In this document: positions 8,141 through 17,141 of the stretch, in pieces
Numbering within the stretch: position 1 is the first letter of the stretch
Layout: each line of letters starts with the position of its first letter
Source: Gordonia rhizosphera NBRC 16068
GTDB lineage: Bacteria > Actinomycetota > Actinomycetes > Mycobacteriales > Mycobacteriaceae
DNA length: 64,000 nt
Assembly (NCBI RefSeq): GCF_000298195.1
Contig: NZ_BAHC01000197.1
Location: forward strand, 62,001-126,000
Direction of reading: 5' to 3'
Notes under the pieces: model-generated
Told to the model about the DNA's origin: nothing
What the model saw: the letters and a program-made list of their open reading frames with translations, nothing else
Database searches by the model: none
Translations under genes and position numbers: made by a program

Positions 8141-10243
8141 ATGCGTGACCCTCGATACGACATCCTCTTCGAACCAGTCCAAATCGGACCGGTCACGGCC
8201 CGCAACCGCTTCTTCCAGGTGCCCCACTGCAACGGCATGGGATACCGCGATCCATCGGGTGAGGCCGCCATGCGGCGGGTCAAGGCCGAGGGCGGATGGG
8301 CCGTCGTCTGCACCGAGCAGGTCGAGATCCACCCGACCTCCGACATCGGCCCGTTCATCGAACTGCGACTCTGGGACGACCAGGACATGCCGGCCATCGC
8401 CCGCATCGCCGACCAGATCCACGAAGGCGGCGCACTCGCCGGAATCGAGTTGGCCCACAACGGCCTCAACAGCCCGAACCTGATCAGCCGCGAGACCCCG
8501 CTGGGGCCGCAACACCTCCCGGTCGTGTCATGGAACCTGGACCCGGTCCAGGCCCGCGCGATGACCAAGGCCGACATCGTCGACCTCCGCAAGTGGCACG
8601 CCGATTCGGTCCACCGTTCACTGAAGGCCGGCTACGACATCGTCTACGTCTACGCCGGCCATGCGATCGGTGGGCTGCACCACTTCCTGTCGCGGCGCTA
8701 CAACAACCGCACCGACGAGTACGGCGGCAGTCTGGAGAATCGCGTCCGCCTGATCCGCGAGATCCTGGAGGACACCCGCGAGATCGCCGACGGCAAGGCC
8801 GCGGTCGCCTGCCGGATCTCGGTCGACGAACTCCTCGGCGACGACGGCATCACCCGCGCCGAGATGGAGGATGTCTTCGGCCTCATCGGCGAACACCCCG
8901 ACCTCTGGGATCTGGTGCTCGGGAGCTGGGAGGACGACTCGGTCACCTCCCGGTTCGGGCCGGAGGCCGAACAGGAGCCATACGTCACCGGGCTCAAGCA
9001 GCTCACCACCAAGCCCGTCGTCGGTGTCGGCCGATTCACCTCCCCCGACACCATGGTGCGGCATGTGCGCAGCGGTATCCTGGACCTGATCGGCGCCGCC
9101 CGACCGTCGATCGCGGACCCGTTCCTGCCCAACAAGATCGAACGCGGCGACCTCGAGGACATCCGCGAGTGCATCGGCTGCAACATGTGCGTGTCGGGTG
9201 ACTTCACCATGTCCCCCATCCGCTGTACCCAAAACCCGACCATGGGTGAGGAATTCCGCCGCGGCTGGCACCCCGAACGCATCGCGCCCAAGGCCTCCGA
9301 CTCCTCGGTGCTCGTCGTCGGAGCCGGCCCCGCAGGACTGGAAGCCGCTCGTGCACTGGGCAATCGCGGCTACCCGGTCACGCTGACCGAGGCGAGCCGC
9401 GTGCTCGGCGGCCGCGTGGCGCGGGAAGCCAAGCTGCCCGGGTTGTCCGCCTGGATCCGGGTGATCGACTACCGCCTGCAGCAGCTCGACCGGCTCGACA
9501 ACGTCGAGGTGTACCGCGAGTCACCGATGAGCGCCGACGACATCCTCGAGTTCGGTTTCGACCATGTCGTCATCGCCACCGGATCGTCGTGGCGGAACGA
9601 CGGCGTCGGCCGCTGGCACACCCATCCGATACCGGTTGACTCCGCCGCCGACGTCCTGACCCCCGACGACATCATGGCGGGCCTGCGCCCCAAGGGAAAT
9701 CGGGTTGTCCTGTTCGACGATGACCACTACTACCTCGGTGCCGTGATCGCCGAGCTGCTGGCCAAGGAAGGTTACACGGTCACCCTAGTGACCCCGGTAC
9801 CGCAGGTGTCGCAGTGGACGACCAACACCATGGAGGCCCATCGCATCCGGGCCCGGATCATCGAGGCCGGCGTCGAGGTTCGCACGGACACCGCGGTGAC
9901 CGCGATCGGTGCCGACGGCGTCGACACCGCATGCCGATTCACCGGCCGGGCCGGACAGCTCGACACCGACTCCGTGGTCCTGGTGACCGCACGACTGCCG
10001 CATGACGAGCTCTACATCGCACTGCATGCGCGCGAAGACGAGTGGAGCGCGGCGGGCATCAGCACGGTCAAGGGTATCGGCGATGCGTGGGCGCCGTCGA
10101 CGATCGCGGCGGCCGTCTGGTCGGGTCACCGATTCGCCGAGGATCTCGACACGCCACCCGACGATGCCCCGGTGCCGTTCCGACGCGAGGTCACGCAGCT
10201 GTCGATCGAGCCGGTGTTCCGCGCGCCCGTCGCATCGGTGTAG
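8141..10243 (+). CDS. Trimethylamine/dimethylamine/histamine dehydrogenase-type iron-sulfur flavoprotein
   Basis: This 700-residue enzyme has an Old-Yellow-Enzyme-type FMN barrel, a 4Fe-4S site (CIGCNMC at 344-350, then C362) and an ADP-binding domain (GAGPAG, 394-399). Such enzymes oxidatively deaminate amines and pass electrons to an electron-transfer flavoprotein or similar acceptor. Cys30 in VPHC matches the residue forming 6-S-cysteinyl FMN in TMADH; Y171, H174 and D265/D266 match its catalytic Tyr/His/Asp. The substrate-bowl positions are Gln60, Trp263 and Asp354, where TMADH has Tyr, Trp and Trp; from memory this is the set reported for histamine dehydrogenase. The start at 8141 has GGAG 6 bases upstream. 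Confidence 0.8.
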   Translation: MRDPRYDILFEPVQIGPVTARNRFFQVPHCNGMGYRDPSGEAAMRRVKAEGGWAVVCTEQVEIHPTSDIGPFIELRLWDDQDMPAIARIADQIHEGGALAGIELAHNGLNSPNLISRETPLGPQHLPVVSWNLDPVQARAMTKADIVDLRKWHADSVHRSLKAGYDIVYVYAGHAIGGLHHFLSRRYNNRTDEYGGSLENRVRLIREILEDTREIADGKAAVACRISVDELLGDDGITRAEMEDVFGLIGEHPDLWDLVLGSWEDDSVTSRFGPEAEQEPYVTGLKQLTTKPVVGVGRFTSPDTMVRHVRSGILDLIGAARPSIADPFLPNKIERGDLEDIRECIGCNMCVSGDFTMSPIRCTQNPTMGEEFRRGWHPERIAPKASDSSVLVVGAGPAGLEAARALGNRGYPVTLTEASRVLGGRVAREAKLPGLSAWIRVIDYRLQQLDRLDNVEVYRESPMSADDILEFGFDHVVIATGSSWRNDGVGRWHTHPIPVDSAADVLTPDDIMAGLRPKGNRVVLFDDDHYYLGAVIAELLAKEGYTVTLVTPVPQVSQWTTNTMEAHRIRARIIEAGVEVRTDTAVTAIGADGVDTACRFTGRAGQLDTDSVVLVTARLPHDELYIALHAREDEWSAAGISTVKGIGDAWAPSTIAAAVWSGHRFAEDLDTPPDDAPVPFRREVTQLSIEPVFRAPVASV

Positions 10244-10287
10244 ACGCCACCGGCGAACACCGTCACGCGTCCCGCCACCGCCGGCCG

Positions 10288-10313
10288 AGTGTCACGAAAC
10301 CCTTCGTGTCACT
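10288..10313. terminator. Hairpin terminator between convergent genes
   Basis: Inverted repeat AGTGTCACGAA / TTCGTGTCACT with a 4-base loop (10 of 11 pairs) follows the dehydrogenase stop at 10243 and precedes the end of the convergent DUF222 gene. It could serve both strands. Confidence 0.6.
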
Positions 10314-10346
10314 TGGTCGGCGCCCCGCTCCTGAGGGGCCCGTACT

Positions 10347-12032
10347 TCAGAAGGGTGGGGGTGGACCTTCGTTGTTGCGCTTGTGGTTTCGTTTCCTCTC
10401 TGCCCGGCGTCGGGCGTGTTTGTTCGCCGTCCGACCGCGGGTGCGGGTCAGGCGTTCAAGGTGTTCGCTCATGTCGGTAGGTGGGGCCTGGGGTGTGGCG
10501 GTGTAACGCATGCGTCGCAGACCGGGGAAGAGGTCTTCGAGGGTCTCGGCTTCCCCGTCGATCACCAAACCCTCCGGCGTGACGCTCTGCGTCCGGAGCC
10601 GGCCGGCGGCGTCACGCCACTGCAGGTCGAGCCACTCACCGAAGGTTTTCAGCAGGTGCCAGGGACGGCATTTCGGGTTCATGTTGTCCGAGGTGGTTTG
10701 TCCACCGGCGGCCGGGTTGTCGTGGTCGTATTCGCCGACGTGCTCGCCGTCGCACTCCCAGGCACTTTTGCCGCAGCCGGGTTCTGAGCAGTAGCCGTGG
10801 CGGATGCGGATGAACGTGTCCAGGGCGGTCGTGGGTCGGTACGGGTCTGAGGGCAGCGACCCGGGCACCGTGAAGGTGCCGTCGGGGTTCATCGGGGTAC
10901 CCGGCGGGATCAGGTGAGCGATCCGTGCGTCGGGGCGGGCGGCGAGTTCACGAACATGCGCGCCGTCGATGACGCCGTGCCCGTCCATGAAGCCGGGATT
11001 GTCCGCCCGGCCCGCCCGAGTGGCCTCGTCAGCCACCACATGGATGACCACCTTCGACGCCACCGCCACCACAGCGGTCGACCCGACCGGACCGGCCCCG
11101 CCACCCGCGCAGCCGGAGCCGGAGTCGCCGTCGAGGTCGAGGTCGAGGTCGAGGTCGAGGTCGAGGTCGAGGGTGGCCGCGGTGCTCGGGCAGTCGTCGC
11201 GGCCACATTCACAGGTGAAGTCGCTGCCGGACAGCAGTGCGAACTCGGCGTCGGAGAGACGTTGGTTCTTGGTGCGACCGTCGTGCTCGCACACCCGGGC
11301 GGCGACCGCCTCGATGTTCGCGAACGCGATGCGGGCGTTCTCCGCCGACATGATCGCGGACAGCTCCGCGGTCCCGTCGCGGCGGTTGTCCAGCCACACG
11401 CCACGGCGGTCGAGTGCATCCTTGCGGCGTTCACGCACTGCGTCGGGGTCCTGGCGGAAGATGATGCGATCGACCATGTCGCGCAGGCGCTGTGCCGAAT
11501 ACGATCCGGCGCGCAGGCGCTCGGCGATCTGCGCGTCGACCAGGGGTGCGTAGTCCTGGCCGTCGACCAGTGCGGTGCCGGTGATGATCGTGCGGGCCTG
11601 CCGTTGGGTGATCACCCCGTCGCCCAGGCATTCCAACACCTTGGGGAGTCGGTCGCGCAACGTGATGGCCTCATCGAGCAGGACCTCGGCCTGATGGCGG
11701 GTCATCGTGCGCAGCTGCGCGATCCGGGTGGCGGCGTCGGCGAAACCGTCGACGACGTAACCATCGGTGTGCTCGCGGGTGGCGACGAGACGATCGAACA
11801 GGACGCCGGCGAACCGATAGTCCGCATACGCCAGGTAGGAGTGCCCGCGGTCGATGTCGGTCATCCCGCGCAGCAGGTTGTTGATGTCGGCGTCATCGGC
11901 CTGATCGAGGTCGATTTTGCCCACGTACTCGGCCGGCAGGCCACGCCACAACGGCGTATCGGCTGACGAGCCGGTAGACGAGGACACGAGCGGCCTTCCA
12001 GAGAAGCGGACACGGCTGCAGGACACCCACAT
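10347..12032 (-). CDS. DUF222 / HNH endonuclease domain protein (13E12-type)
   Basis: This 561-residue protein has an N-terminal DUF222 region and a C-terminal HNH-type motif (YCSEPGCGK ... CDGEHVGEYDHDNPAAGGQT ... NMNPKCRPWH). The 13E12/DUF222-HNH family is abundant and multicopy in mycolate actinobacteria; function is unsettled, possibly mobile or DNA-processing. In the middle is a run of seven Leu-Asp dipeptides encoded by a hexamer repeat. The C-terminus is Arg/Lys-rich. The GTG start at 12032 is the longest choice and is uncertain, since the first ~35 residues look unlike the family. It separates two parts of the putative catabolic region. Confidence 0.7.
   Translation of the reverse strand: MWVSCSRVRFSGRPLVSSSTGSSADTPLWRGLPAEYVGKIDLDQADDADINNLLRGMTDIDRGHSYLAYADYRFAGVLFDRLVATREHTDGYVVDGFADAATRIAQLRTMTRHQAEVLLDEAITLRDRLPKVLECLGDGVITQRQARTIITGTALVDGQDYAPLVDAQIAERLRAGSYSAQRLRDMVDRIIFRQDPDAVRERRKDALDRRGVWLDNRRDGTAELSAIMSAENARIAFANIEAVAARVCEHDGRTKNQRLSDAEFALLSGSDFTCECGRDDCPSTAATLDLDLDLDLDLDLDGDSGSGCAGGGAGPVGSTAVVAVASKVVIHVVADEATRAGRADNPGFMDGHGVIDGAHVRELAARPDARIAHLIPPGTPMNPDGTFTVPGSLPSDPYRPTTALDTFIRIRHGYCSEPGCGKSAWECDGEHVGEYDHDNPAAGGQTTSDNMNPKCRPWHLLKTFGEWLDLQWRDAAGRLRTQSVTPEGLVIDGEAETLEDLFPGLRRMRYTATPQAPPTDMSEHLERLTRTRGRTANKHARRRAERKRNHKRNNEGPPPPF
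11131..11172. repeat. Hexanucleotide tandem repeat (TCGAGG x7) in DUF222-HNH gene
   Basis: Seven exact copies of TCGAGG on the + strand encode (Leu-Asp)7 in the minus-strand gene. Being a multiple of three, copy-number slippage would keep the reading frame and change only linker length. Confidence 0.9.
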
Positions 12033-12207
12033 TCATCTCTGATCTGCGACCCCGGAACCACCCGGGAGGCGCGCGCTCGTTCACTCTTTCCTGCTGACAA
12101 CAACCTACAACCGGGCACCGACAAGTCTTGTCGGCATGTTGGAGTGGTCTCGATGCGGTCGTCGCAAGCTCCTCCCTTACTCATGGCCAGCGAGAAGGGT
12201 GCGCCGC

Positions 12208-13113
12208 TCACGATTCACTCCCGAACAGATTTCGACACAGATCCGCCACCACGCTCGCGCGCCGCGTCGGCTTGGCGGCGACGGCGTTCAGCAGCACCAT
12301 CGTCAGCGCCGGCACGTCGTCGGAGATCGGTACCGCGGAAACCTGGTGGCCGTCGAGCGCCATCGGTACCGCCGACTTCAGGTTGAGCACGGTGTAGGCG
12401 AGCCCACGTCCGACCAGCGCCCGGCAGGTCTCGACGGTCGTCGAGCGGTACCGCACGTTCGGGGTCACGTCGGCCTCGGCGAAGACCCGCCGGAAGTAGT
12501 CGCGGCTGTGCGGTAGATCCAACAGCGCCATCGGCTCGTCGGCAAGCTCGGCCAACTGGACCTTGCGGCGCGCTGCCAGGCGATGATCGCCGGCCACCAA
12601 CACATATGGCGGCAGGGTGCGCAGCGGCCAACGCTTCAGGCGCGGGTCGTCGACGAGGTCGTAGCCGATACCCAGTTCGAACGTGCCGTCGGCGACGCCC
12701 TCGGCCAGGTCGGCGAGATCGACCTCGGAGGTCTGCAACCGCAGCTTCGGGAGTTTGGCCGCCGCGGCGGCGAGCAACTCGGGCAGCAGGTACGGGGCGG
12801 TCACCTCGAAGCATCCGATCGAGAGGGTGCCGGTGAGTGAACCGCCGAGCCCCTGTGCCGCCGACCGGAGATCGGCGGCCGATGCGAGCAGCCGCCGGCT
12901 GGCGACGAGCATCTCCCGGCCCGCCGGCGACAGCGTGATCCCCTTCGCGTGATGGCGGACGAGAAGTTGAACTCCCAGAGCGCTCTCCAGATCCGTCAGC
13001 GCGGTCGACATCGCGGACTGCGACAGGTGCACCGTCGACGCGGCCCGGGTGATGCTGCCGGCCTCGGCTACCGCGACGAAGTATTCGAGCTGCCGCAGCG
13101 TGTAATCGGCCAT
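12208..13113 (-). CDS. LysR family transcriptional regulator
   Basis: The 301-residue LysR regulator starts MADYTLRQLEYFVAVAEAG. The helix-turn-helix (about residues 18-40) includes SITRAASTVHLSQSAMSTAL, and the effector domain begins near residue 90. It is divergent from the APC permease at 13255 across a 141-base gap containing CTGTACAGATGT, also found before the monooxygenase operon. That suggests one regulator may act at both places. Confidence 0.9.
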   Translation of the reverse strand: MADYTLRQLEYFVAVAEAGSITRAASTVHLSQSAMSTALTDLESALGVQLLVRHHAKGITLSPAGREMLVASRRLLASAADLRSAAQGLGGSLTGTLSIGCFEVTAPYLLPELLAAAAAKLPKLRLQTSEVDLADLAEGVADGTFELGIGYDLVDDPRLKRWPLRTLPPYVLVAGDHRLAARRKVQLAELADEPMALLDLPHSRDYFRRVFAEADVTPNVRYRSTTVETCRALVGRGLAYTVLNLKSAVPMALDGHQVSAVPISDDVPALTMVLLNAVAAKPTRRASVVADLCRNLFGSES

Positions 13114-13254
13114 CGCCCACCTCGCTTCACACCGAAACCCATTGGTTCGACACAGCCGATATTAAACCAAGAAAAGACCGACTGTACAGATGTTATGCAA
13201 ACCCGCAAGCTGGTAAAACGCATTACAGACCCCATTCTGAGCAGGAGTTTCCCC
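13114..13254. promoter_or_regulatory. Divergent LysR / APC permease promoter
   Basis: The gap contains CTGTACAGATGT at 13182-13193, identical to 2173-2184 upstream of the monooxygenase gene. AGGAG at 13243-13247 lies 7 bases before the permease ATG at 13255, which decides that start over an in-frame ATG at 13195. Confidence 0.55.
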
Positions 13255-14775
13255 ATGGGAGCACAACCCAAGCAGTCCGACACCGGATTGCACGACGGAG
13301 TCCATCTCCGGCACTCGCTGAAGCGCTTCGACGTCCCGATCATGATCCTGTCGGCGCTGATCAGCCTCGACATGGTCGGCGAGATCTCCTCGTTCGGCGG
13401 CGAAACCTTCACCTGGCTGGTGGTGCTGGCGCTGCTGTGGATGATCCCCTACGGCCTCGTCACATCCGAACTCGGCAGCACCTTCCCCGATGAAGGTGGC
13501 CTCTACGAATGGGTGAAGCGGGCATTCGGCAAGCTGGCCGGAGCGATCGCCACCCTCATGTACTGGTCGATCAACCCCTTGTGGATCGGCGGTTCGCTCG
13601 CGTTCATCAGCACCGCCGCGTTCAGCGGATTCATCCATCCGATCGGTGAGGGCACCGTGGGCGACTTCGTGTTCAAGACGCTCTTCGTCGTCGGCGCGGT
13701 GGCGATCACCCTGCTCCCGATGCGACGCGCCCGGTTGGTCTTCACCGTCGGCACCTACCTCAAACTCGTTCTCGCCGCCGTCTTCCTCGTCACCACCGTG
13801 ATCTACGGACTCCGCAACGGCTTCCACGGGATCGGCGAGGTCACCTGGTCGCCGACCATGACCGGCTTCCTCGGACTCGTTCCGCTGCTGCTCTTCTCGC
13901 TGGTGGGCTTCGAGGTCCCGAGTCAGGCCGGTGGTGAGATGCAGAACCCGCAGCGCGACGTGCCCCGCGGGATCGCGCTCAGCGGGATGGTCGGAGTGCT
14001 CGTCTACGCGCTCCCCGTCCTGGCCCTGCTGCTCGTCCTGCCCACCGACGAGATCACCGGCATCGGCGGCTTCATGGCCGCACTGGACACCGTCTTCGGC
14101 GTCTACGGCCCCGCGGCCGATGTCCTGGTCAACGTCGCGGTGGTCGCCTTCATCCTCGCGCTCGCGATCACCGGTGCCACCTGGGCGTCAGCCGCCAACC
14201 GCGCGTTGGCCGTCGCCGCCGGCGACGGCGGGTTCTTCCCGTACTTCGCGAAGTTCGACCAGCGCACCGAGGCCCCGATGCGTGTCGGGATCTTCACCGG
14301 CGCCATCGCGCTGGCGTTCATGGTCGCCGGCGTGATCTTCTCCCGGGGCGACAGCGCCGCGACGTTCGGCGTCGTCCTGACCATCACCATCTCGACGTCG
14401 CTCATCGCCTACCTGTTCGTCTTCCCGGCGGCGCTGCGCCTCCGGTTCACCCACGCGGCCACGCCGAGACCGTACGCCGTCCCCGGCGGTCTCCTCGGTA
14501 TGGGCATCGCGGTCGGGCTGACGACGTTATGGTCGGCACTCGGGGTGTGGGTCGCCGTGTTCCCGGGCACGCTCGAGAACATCTTCGGTCTGGACTATGC
14601 ATTCCTCGACGAGTGGGGCGTGACGCGTGCCAGGTTCGAGATCTTCACCCTCGGCACGCTGGCAATCCTCATTGCCATCGCGGTCGCGGGGTACCTGCGG
14701 GCACGGAGTGTCTCCGCACCTACGTATTCCTTCGCTTCCAAGGAGTCGGAGAACGTCCCCGAGGCGGTCTCCTGA
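13255..14775 (+). CDS. APC superfamily amino acid/amine permease
   Basis: The 506-residue permease has about 12 hydrophobic segments. APC features include LISLDMVGEISSFGG in the first helix, where substrate contacts lie, and FEVPSQAGGEMQNPQRDVPRG in the loop after helix 6. Such carriers import amino acids, polyamines or biogenic amines across the cytoplasmic membrane. Flanked by LysR and an aldehyde dehydrogenase, it is a good candidate importer for the amine used by this region. The C-terminus is a short cytoplasmic tail. A strong hairpin follows the stop. Confidence 0.85.
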   Translation: MGAQPKQSDTGLHDGVHLRHSLKRFDVPIMILSALISLDMVGEISSFGGETFTWLVVLALLWMIPYGLVTSELGSTFPDEGGLYEWVKRAFGKLAGAIATLMYWSINPLWIGGSLAFISTAAFSGFIHPIGEGTVGDFVFKTLFVVGAVAITLLPMRRARLVFTVGTYLKLVLAAVFLVTTVIYGLRNGFHGIGEVTWSPTMTGFLGLVPLLLFSLVGFEVPSQAGGEMQNPQRDVPRGIALSGMVGVLVYALPVLALLLVLPTDEITGIGGFMAALDTVFGVYGPAADVLVNVAVVAFILALAITGATWASAANRALAVAAGDGGFFPYFAKFDQRTEAPMRVGIFTGAIALAFMVAGVIFSRGDSAATFGVVLTITISTSLIAYLFVFPAALRLRFTHAATPRPYAVPGGLLGMGIAVGLTTLWSALGVWVAVFPGTLENIFGLDYAFLDEWGVTRARFEIFTLGTLAILIAIAVAGYLRARSVSAPTYSFASKESENVPEAVS

Positions 14776-14796
14776 CATCCGCCAGCTTCGGCTCGC

Positions 14797-14838
14797 ACGG
14801 CTGCGTCGCGCATCGGTCTCGATGCGCGACGCAGCCGT
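14797..14838 (+). terminator. Hairpin terminator after the APC permease
   Basis: A perfect 19-bp stem (ACGGCTGCGTCGCGCATCG and its complement) with a 4-base GTCT loop begins 21 bases after the permease stop. There is no long T-tract, as is usual in actinobacteria. Confidence 0.75.
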
Positions 14839-14943
14839 CTCTGAGTGGAGATGGAGCCGATCCGGGTCATCACTATTCCCGATGCAAATCATCAGATAAA
14901 TCGGCGCAGGCGGACTTGTTGTCGGGTGCCGCACTACGTCACC

Positions 14944-16449
14944 ATGGGAAACATGGCTGATCTCACCGACCCGACCTCGATCGACTGGCGCGCGCAGGCG
15001 TCCTCGGTCAAATTCCCCACGCTGGCGTTCATCGACGGACGCTGGACGGCCGCCGAGTCCGGCGACACGTTCGATGTCGTCAACCCGGCCACCGGAGAGG
15101 TGATCGCCGCGGTTGCTGCCGGTGATTCCGCCGACGTCGACACGGCCGTGGCGGCCGCACGAAAGGCATTCGACGACGGCCGTTGGTCGGGCCTGTCGGC
15201 CGGCGAGCGGGGCGCGGTCCTCAATCGGTTCGCAGATCTGCTGATGGAGCACGCCGAGGAACTCGCGCTGCTCGTGACCCTCGAGATGGGTAAACCCATC
15301 CGGGACTCCATTCAGGTCGAAGTACCCGGCGCGGCAGCGGTCTTCCGATACTACGGTGAGGTCATCGACAAGCTGCCCGGCGAACTCCCACCCACCGCGG
15401 ACGGCAGCGTCGCGCTGGTGCGGCGGGTGCCGCTGGGCGTCGTCGGCGCCGTGGTGCCCTGGAACTTCCCGCTCGACATCGCCGCCTGGAAGGTGGCACC
15501 CGCATTGGCGGCGGGCAACACCGTGGTCCTCAAGCCCGCCGAGGAATCGCCCCTATCGGCACTGCGCATGGCGCAGATCGCGATCGACGCGGGCATCCCG
15601 CCCGGCGTGTTGAACGTGGTCACCGGTCTCGGGGCCACCGCGGGACGCGCCCTCGGTCTGCACCCCGACGTGGATTGCCTGACCTTCACCGGTTCCACCG
15701 AGGTCGGCAAGAAGTTCTTGGCCTATAGCGCCGAGTCCAACATGAAGCAGGTGTGGCTCGAATGCGGCGGCAAGAGTCCGAACATCGTGTTCGCCGACTG
15801 CGCCGACCTCGACCACGCCGCCGAGATGGCCTGCTTCGGCATCTTCGGCAACCAGGGCGAGGTGTGCTCGGCCAACAGCCGTCTCTTGGTCCAACGCGAC
15901 ATCCTCGACGAGTTCGTCGCGAAGGTGATCGAGCATGCCGCCACCTACCGTCCGGGCGACCCGCTCGACCCGTCGTCGGTCACCGGCGCCATGGTCTCGC
16001 ACAAGCAACTCGACCAGGTGCTGTCCGCGGTCGAGGGTGGACGCGAAGGTGGGCGGATCGTGCTCGGCGGAGACCGGATCGGCGAGACCGGCTACTTCAT
16101 GGAGCCGACCGTCATCGTCGACCTGCCCCTCGACTCCCCGGTGGTGACCGAGGAGATCTTCGGCCCGGTACTCGTCGTGATCCCCTTCGACACCGAGGAC
16201 GAGGCCGTCGCGCTCGCCAACGACACCCCGTACGGCCTGGCGGCATCCTGCTGGACCGCAGATCTCGATCGGGCACTACGCATGTCGGACGCCTTGCGCG
16301 CGGGCACGGTGTCGATCAACACCGTCGACGCGTTGTCGCCGGGAACCCCCTTCGGCGGGTTCGGCGCATCGGGTTTCGGATCGGATCTCTCGGTGCACGC
16401 GATCGACAAGTTCACCGGCCTCAAGACGACCTGGATCGCGCGAGGGTAG
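14944..16449 (+). CDS. NAD(P)-dependent aldehyde dehydrogenase (PuuC/GabD-like)
   Basis: This ~501-residue aldehyde dehydrogenase oxidises an aldehyde to its carboxylate. It shows VPWNFPLD, the general-base Glu in LECGGKSPN, and the catalytic Cys in GEVCSANSRL (about residue 307). The closest subgroup by eye is gamma-glutamyl-gamma-aminobutyraldehyde/aminoaldehyde dehydrogenases. It would oxidise the aldehyde made by an amine dehydrogenase such as the one at 8141. The start is uncertain: ATG 14944 or ATG 14953, neither with a strong Shine-Dalgarno. The permease terminator upstream suggests its own promoter. Confidence 0.85.
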   Translation: MGNMADLTDPTSIDWRAQASSVKFPTLAFIDGRWTAAESGDTFDVVNPATGEVIAAVAAGDSADVDTAVAAARKAFDDGRWSGLSAGERGAVLNRFADLLMEHAEELALLVTLEMGKPIRDSIQVEVPGAAAVFRYYGEVIDKLPGELPPTADGSVALVRRVPLGVVGAVVPWNFPLDIAAWKVAPALAAGNTVVLKPAEESPLSALRMAQIAIDAGIPPGVLNVVTGLGATAGRALGLHPDVDCLTFTGSTEVGKKFLAYSAESNMKQVWLECGGKSPNIVFADCADLDHAAEMACFGIFGNQGEVCSANSRLLVQRDILDEFVAKVIEHAATYRPGDPLDPSSVTGAMVSHKQLDQVLSAVEGGREGGRIVLGGDRIGETGYFMEPTVIVDLPLDSPVVTEEIFGPVLVVIPFDTEDEAVALANDTPYGLAASCWTADLDRALRMSDALRAGTVSINTVDALSPGTPFGGFGASGFGSDLSVHAIDKFTGLKTTWIARG

Positions 16450-16479
16450 CGCCCCCTCCCAACGGGTGCCGACAGTTCC

Positions 16480-16546
16480 TCCCCCGGGTACCCCTATCTC
16501 CTCCGCGTGTGCACGCAGGGGACAAAGAGATACCCGAGGGAAGAGC
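16480..16546. terminator. Probable terminator between convergent ALDH and NUDIX genes
   Basis: CCCCCGGGTA (about 16491-16500) and TACCCGAGGG (about 16531-16540) form an imperfect stem around a region with GCGTGTGCACGC. A very similar arrangement occurs at 59605-59674, also between convergent genes. Confidence 0.45.
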
Positions 16547-17026
16547 TCAGGACACACCCAGCGCATCGAGTAGCCGGTCCACGAAGGCGGCCTGGGCGGG
16601 ATTGAGCTTTGCGCGCGCAGTGGCGGGGTCGACCCATTCGGCGCGGTCGATCTCCGGGAACTCCTGCATCCGGCCCGACTTCGGCGGCCACTGCATCTCG
16701 AAGGTGTTGCTGACGACCGTCGCGACATCCAGCTCGCCTTCGACGGCGAACCCGCTCACGACCTTGCCACTCGCCTGCCTGACCTCGCCGAGTTCGATGA
16801 CGGGTCCGGCGGGCGGCGCGGTCCCGATCTCCTCGGCGAACTCCCGTCGGGCCGCGGCCCACAAGTCCTCACCATCCTCGACGAGACCCTTGGGGACCGT
16901 CCACGCGCCCAGGTCCTTGCGAGCCCACAGCGGTCCGCCGGGGTGGGCTATCAACACCTCGATGCCGTCATCGGTTTGCCGAAAGAGCAGCAGACCCGCA
17001 CTTCGCCGACTCGTGTGACCCGCCAC
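16547..17026 (-). CDS. NUDIX hydrolase
   Basis: This 159-residue NUDIX protein hydrolyses a nucleoside-diphosphate-linked substrate. The Nudix box is complete: GLVEDGEDLWAAARREFAEE, followed by IG (spacing G-x5-E-x7-REUxEExG). It belongs to the small predicted NTP pyrophosphohydrolase group in which AWTVPKG precedes the box. The start is chosen at GTG 17026, giving VAGHTSRRSAGLLLF; an in-frame GTG at 17062 is possible. The substrate is unknown. Confidence 0.8.
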   Translation of the reverse strand: MAGHTSRRSAGLLLFRQTDDGIEVLIAHPGGPLWARKDLGAWTVPKGLVEDGEDLWAAARREFAEEIGTAPPAGPVIELGEVRQASGKVVSGFAVEGELDVATVVSNTFEMQWPPKSGRMQEFPEIDRAEWVDPATARAKLNPAQAAFVDRLLDALGVS

Positions 17027-17141
17027 GCCAACAATTGTGCACCGGCGAGCCCGACCCGCCACGGCGGAATATATTCTCGACGAAACACCGTCGTCATCTC
17101 AGCGCGCCAAATCCGAAACCTGAAACTCGTAAACACGGCGT

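Noticed and set aside
11131..11172. Possible CRISPR or satellite array at the TCGAGG repeats
   Set aside because: Units are 6 bp with no spacers and lie inside a coding frame.
10347..12032. DUF222-HNH gene as evidence of a prophage or insertion element
   Set aside because: No integrase, terminal repeats or phage genes nearby; the family is common in mycolate actinobacteria chromosomes.
14875..14905. CCGAT...ATCGG as an operator before the aldehyde dehydrogenase
   Set aside because: Arms are only 5 bp with a long spacer; too weak to support.
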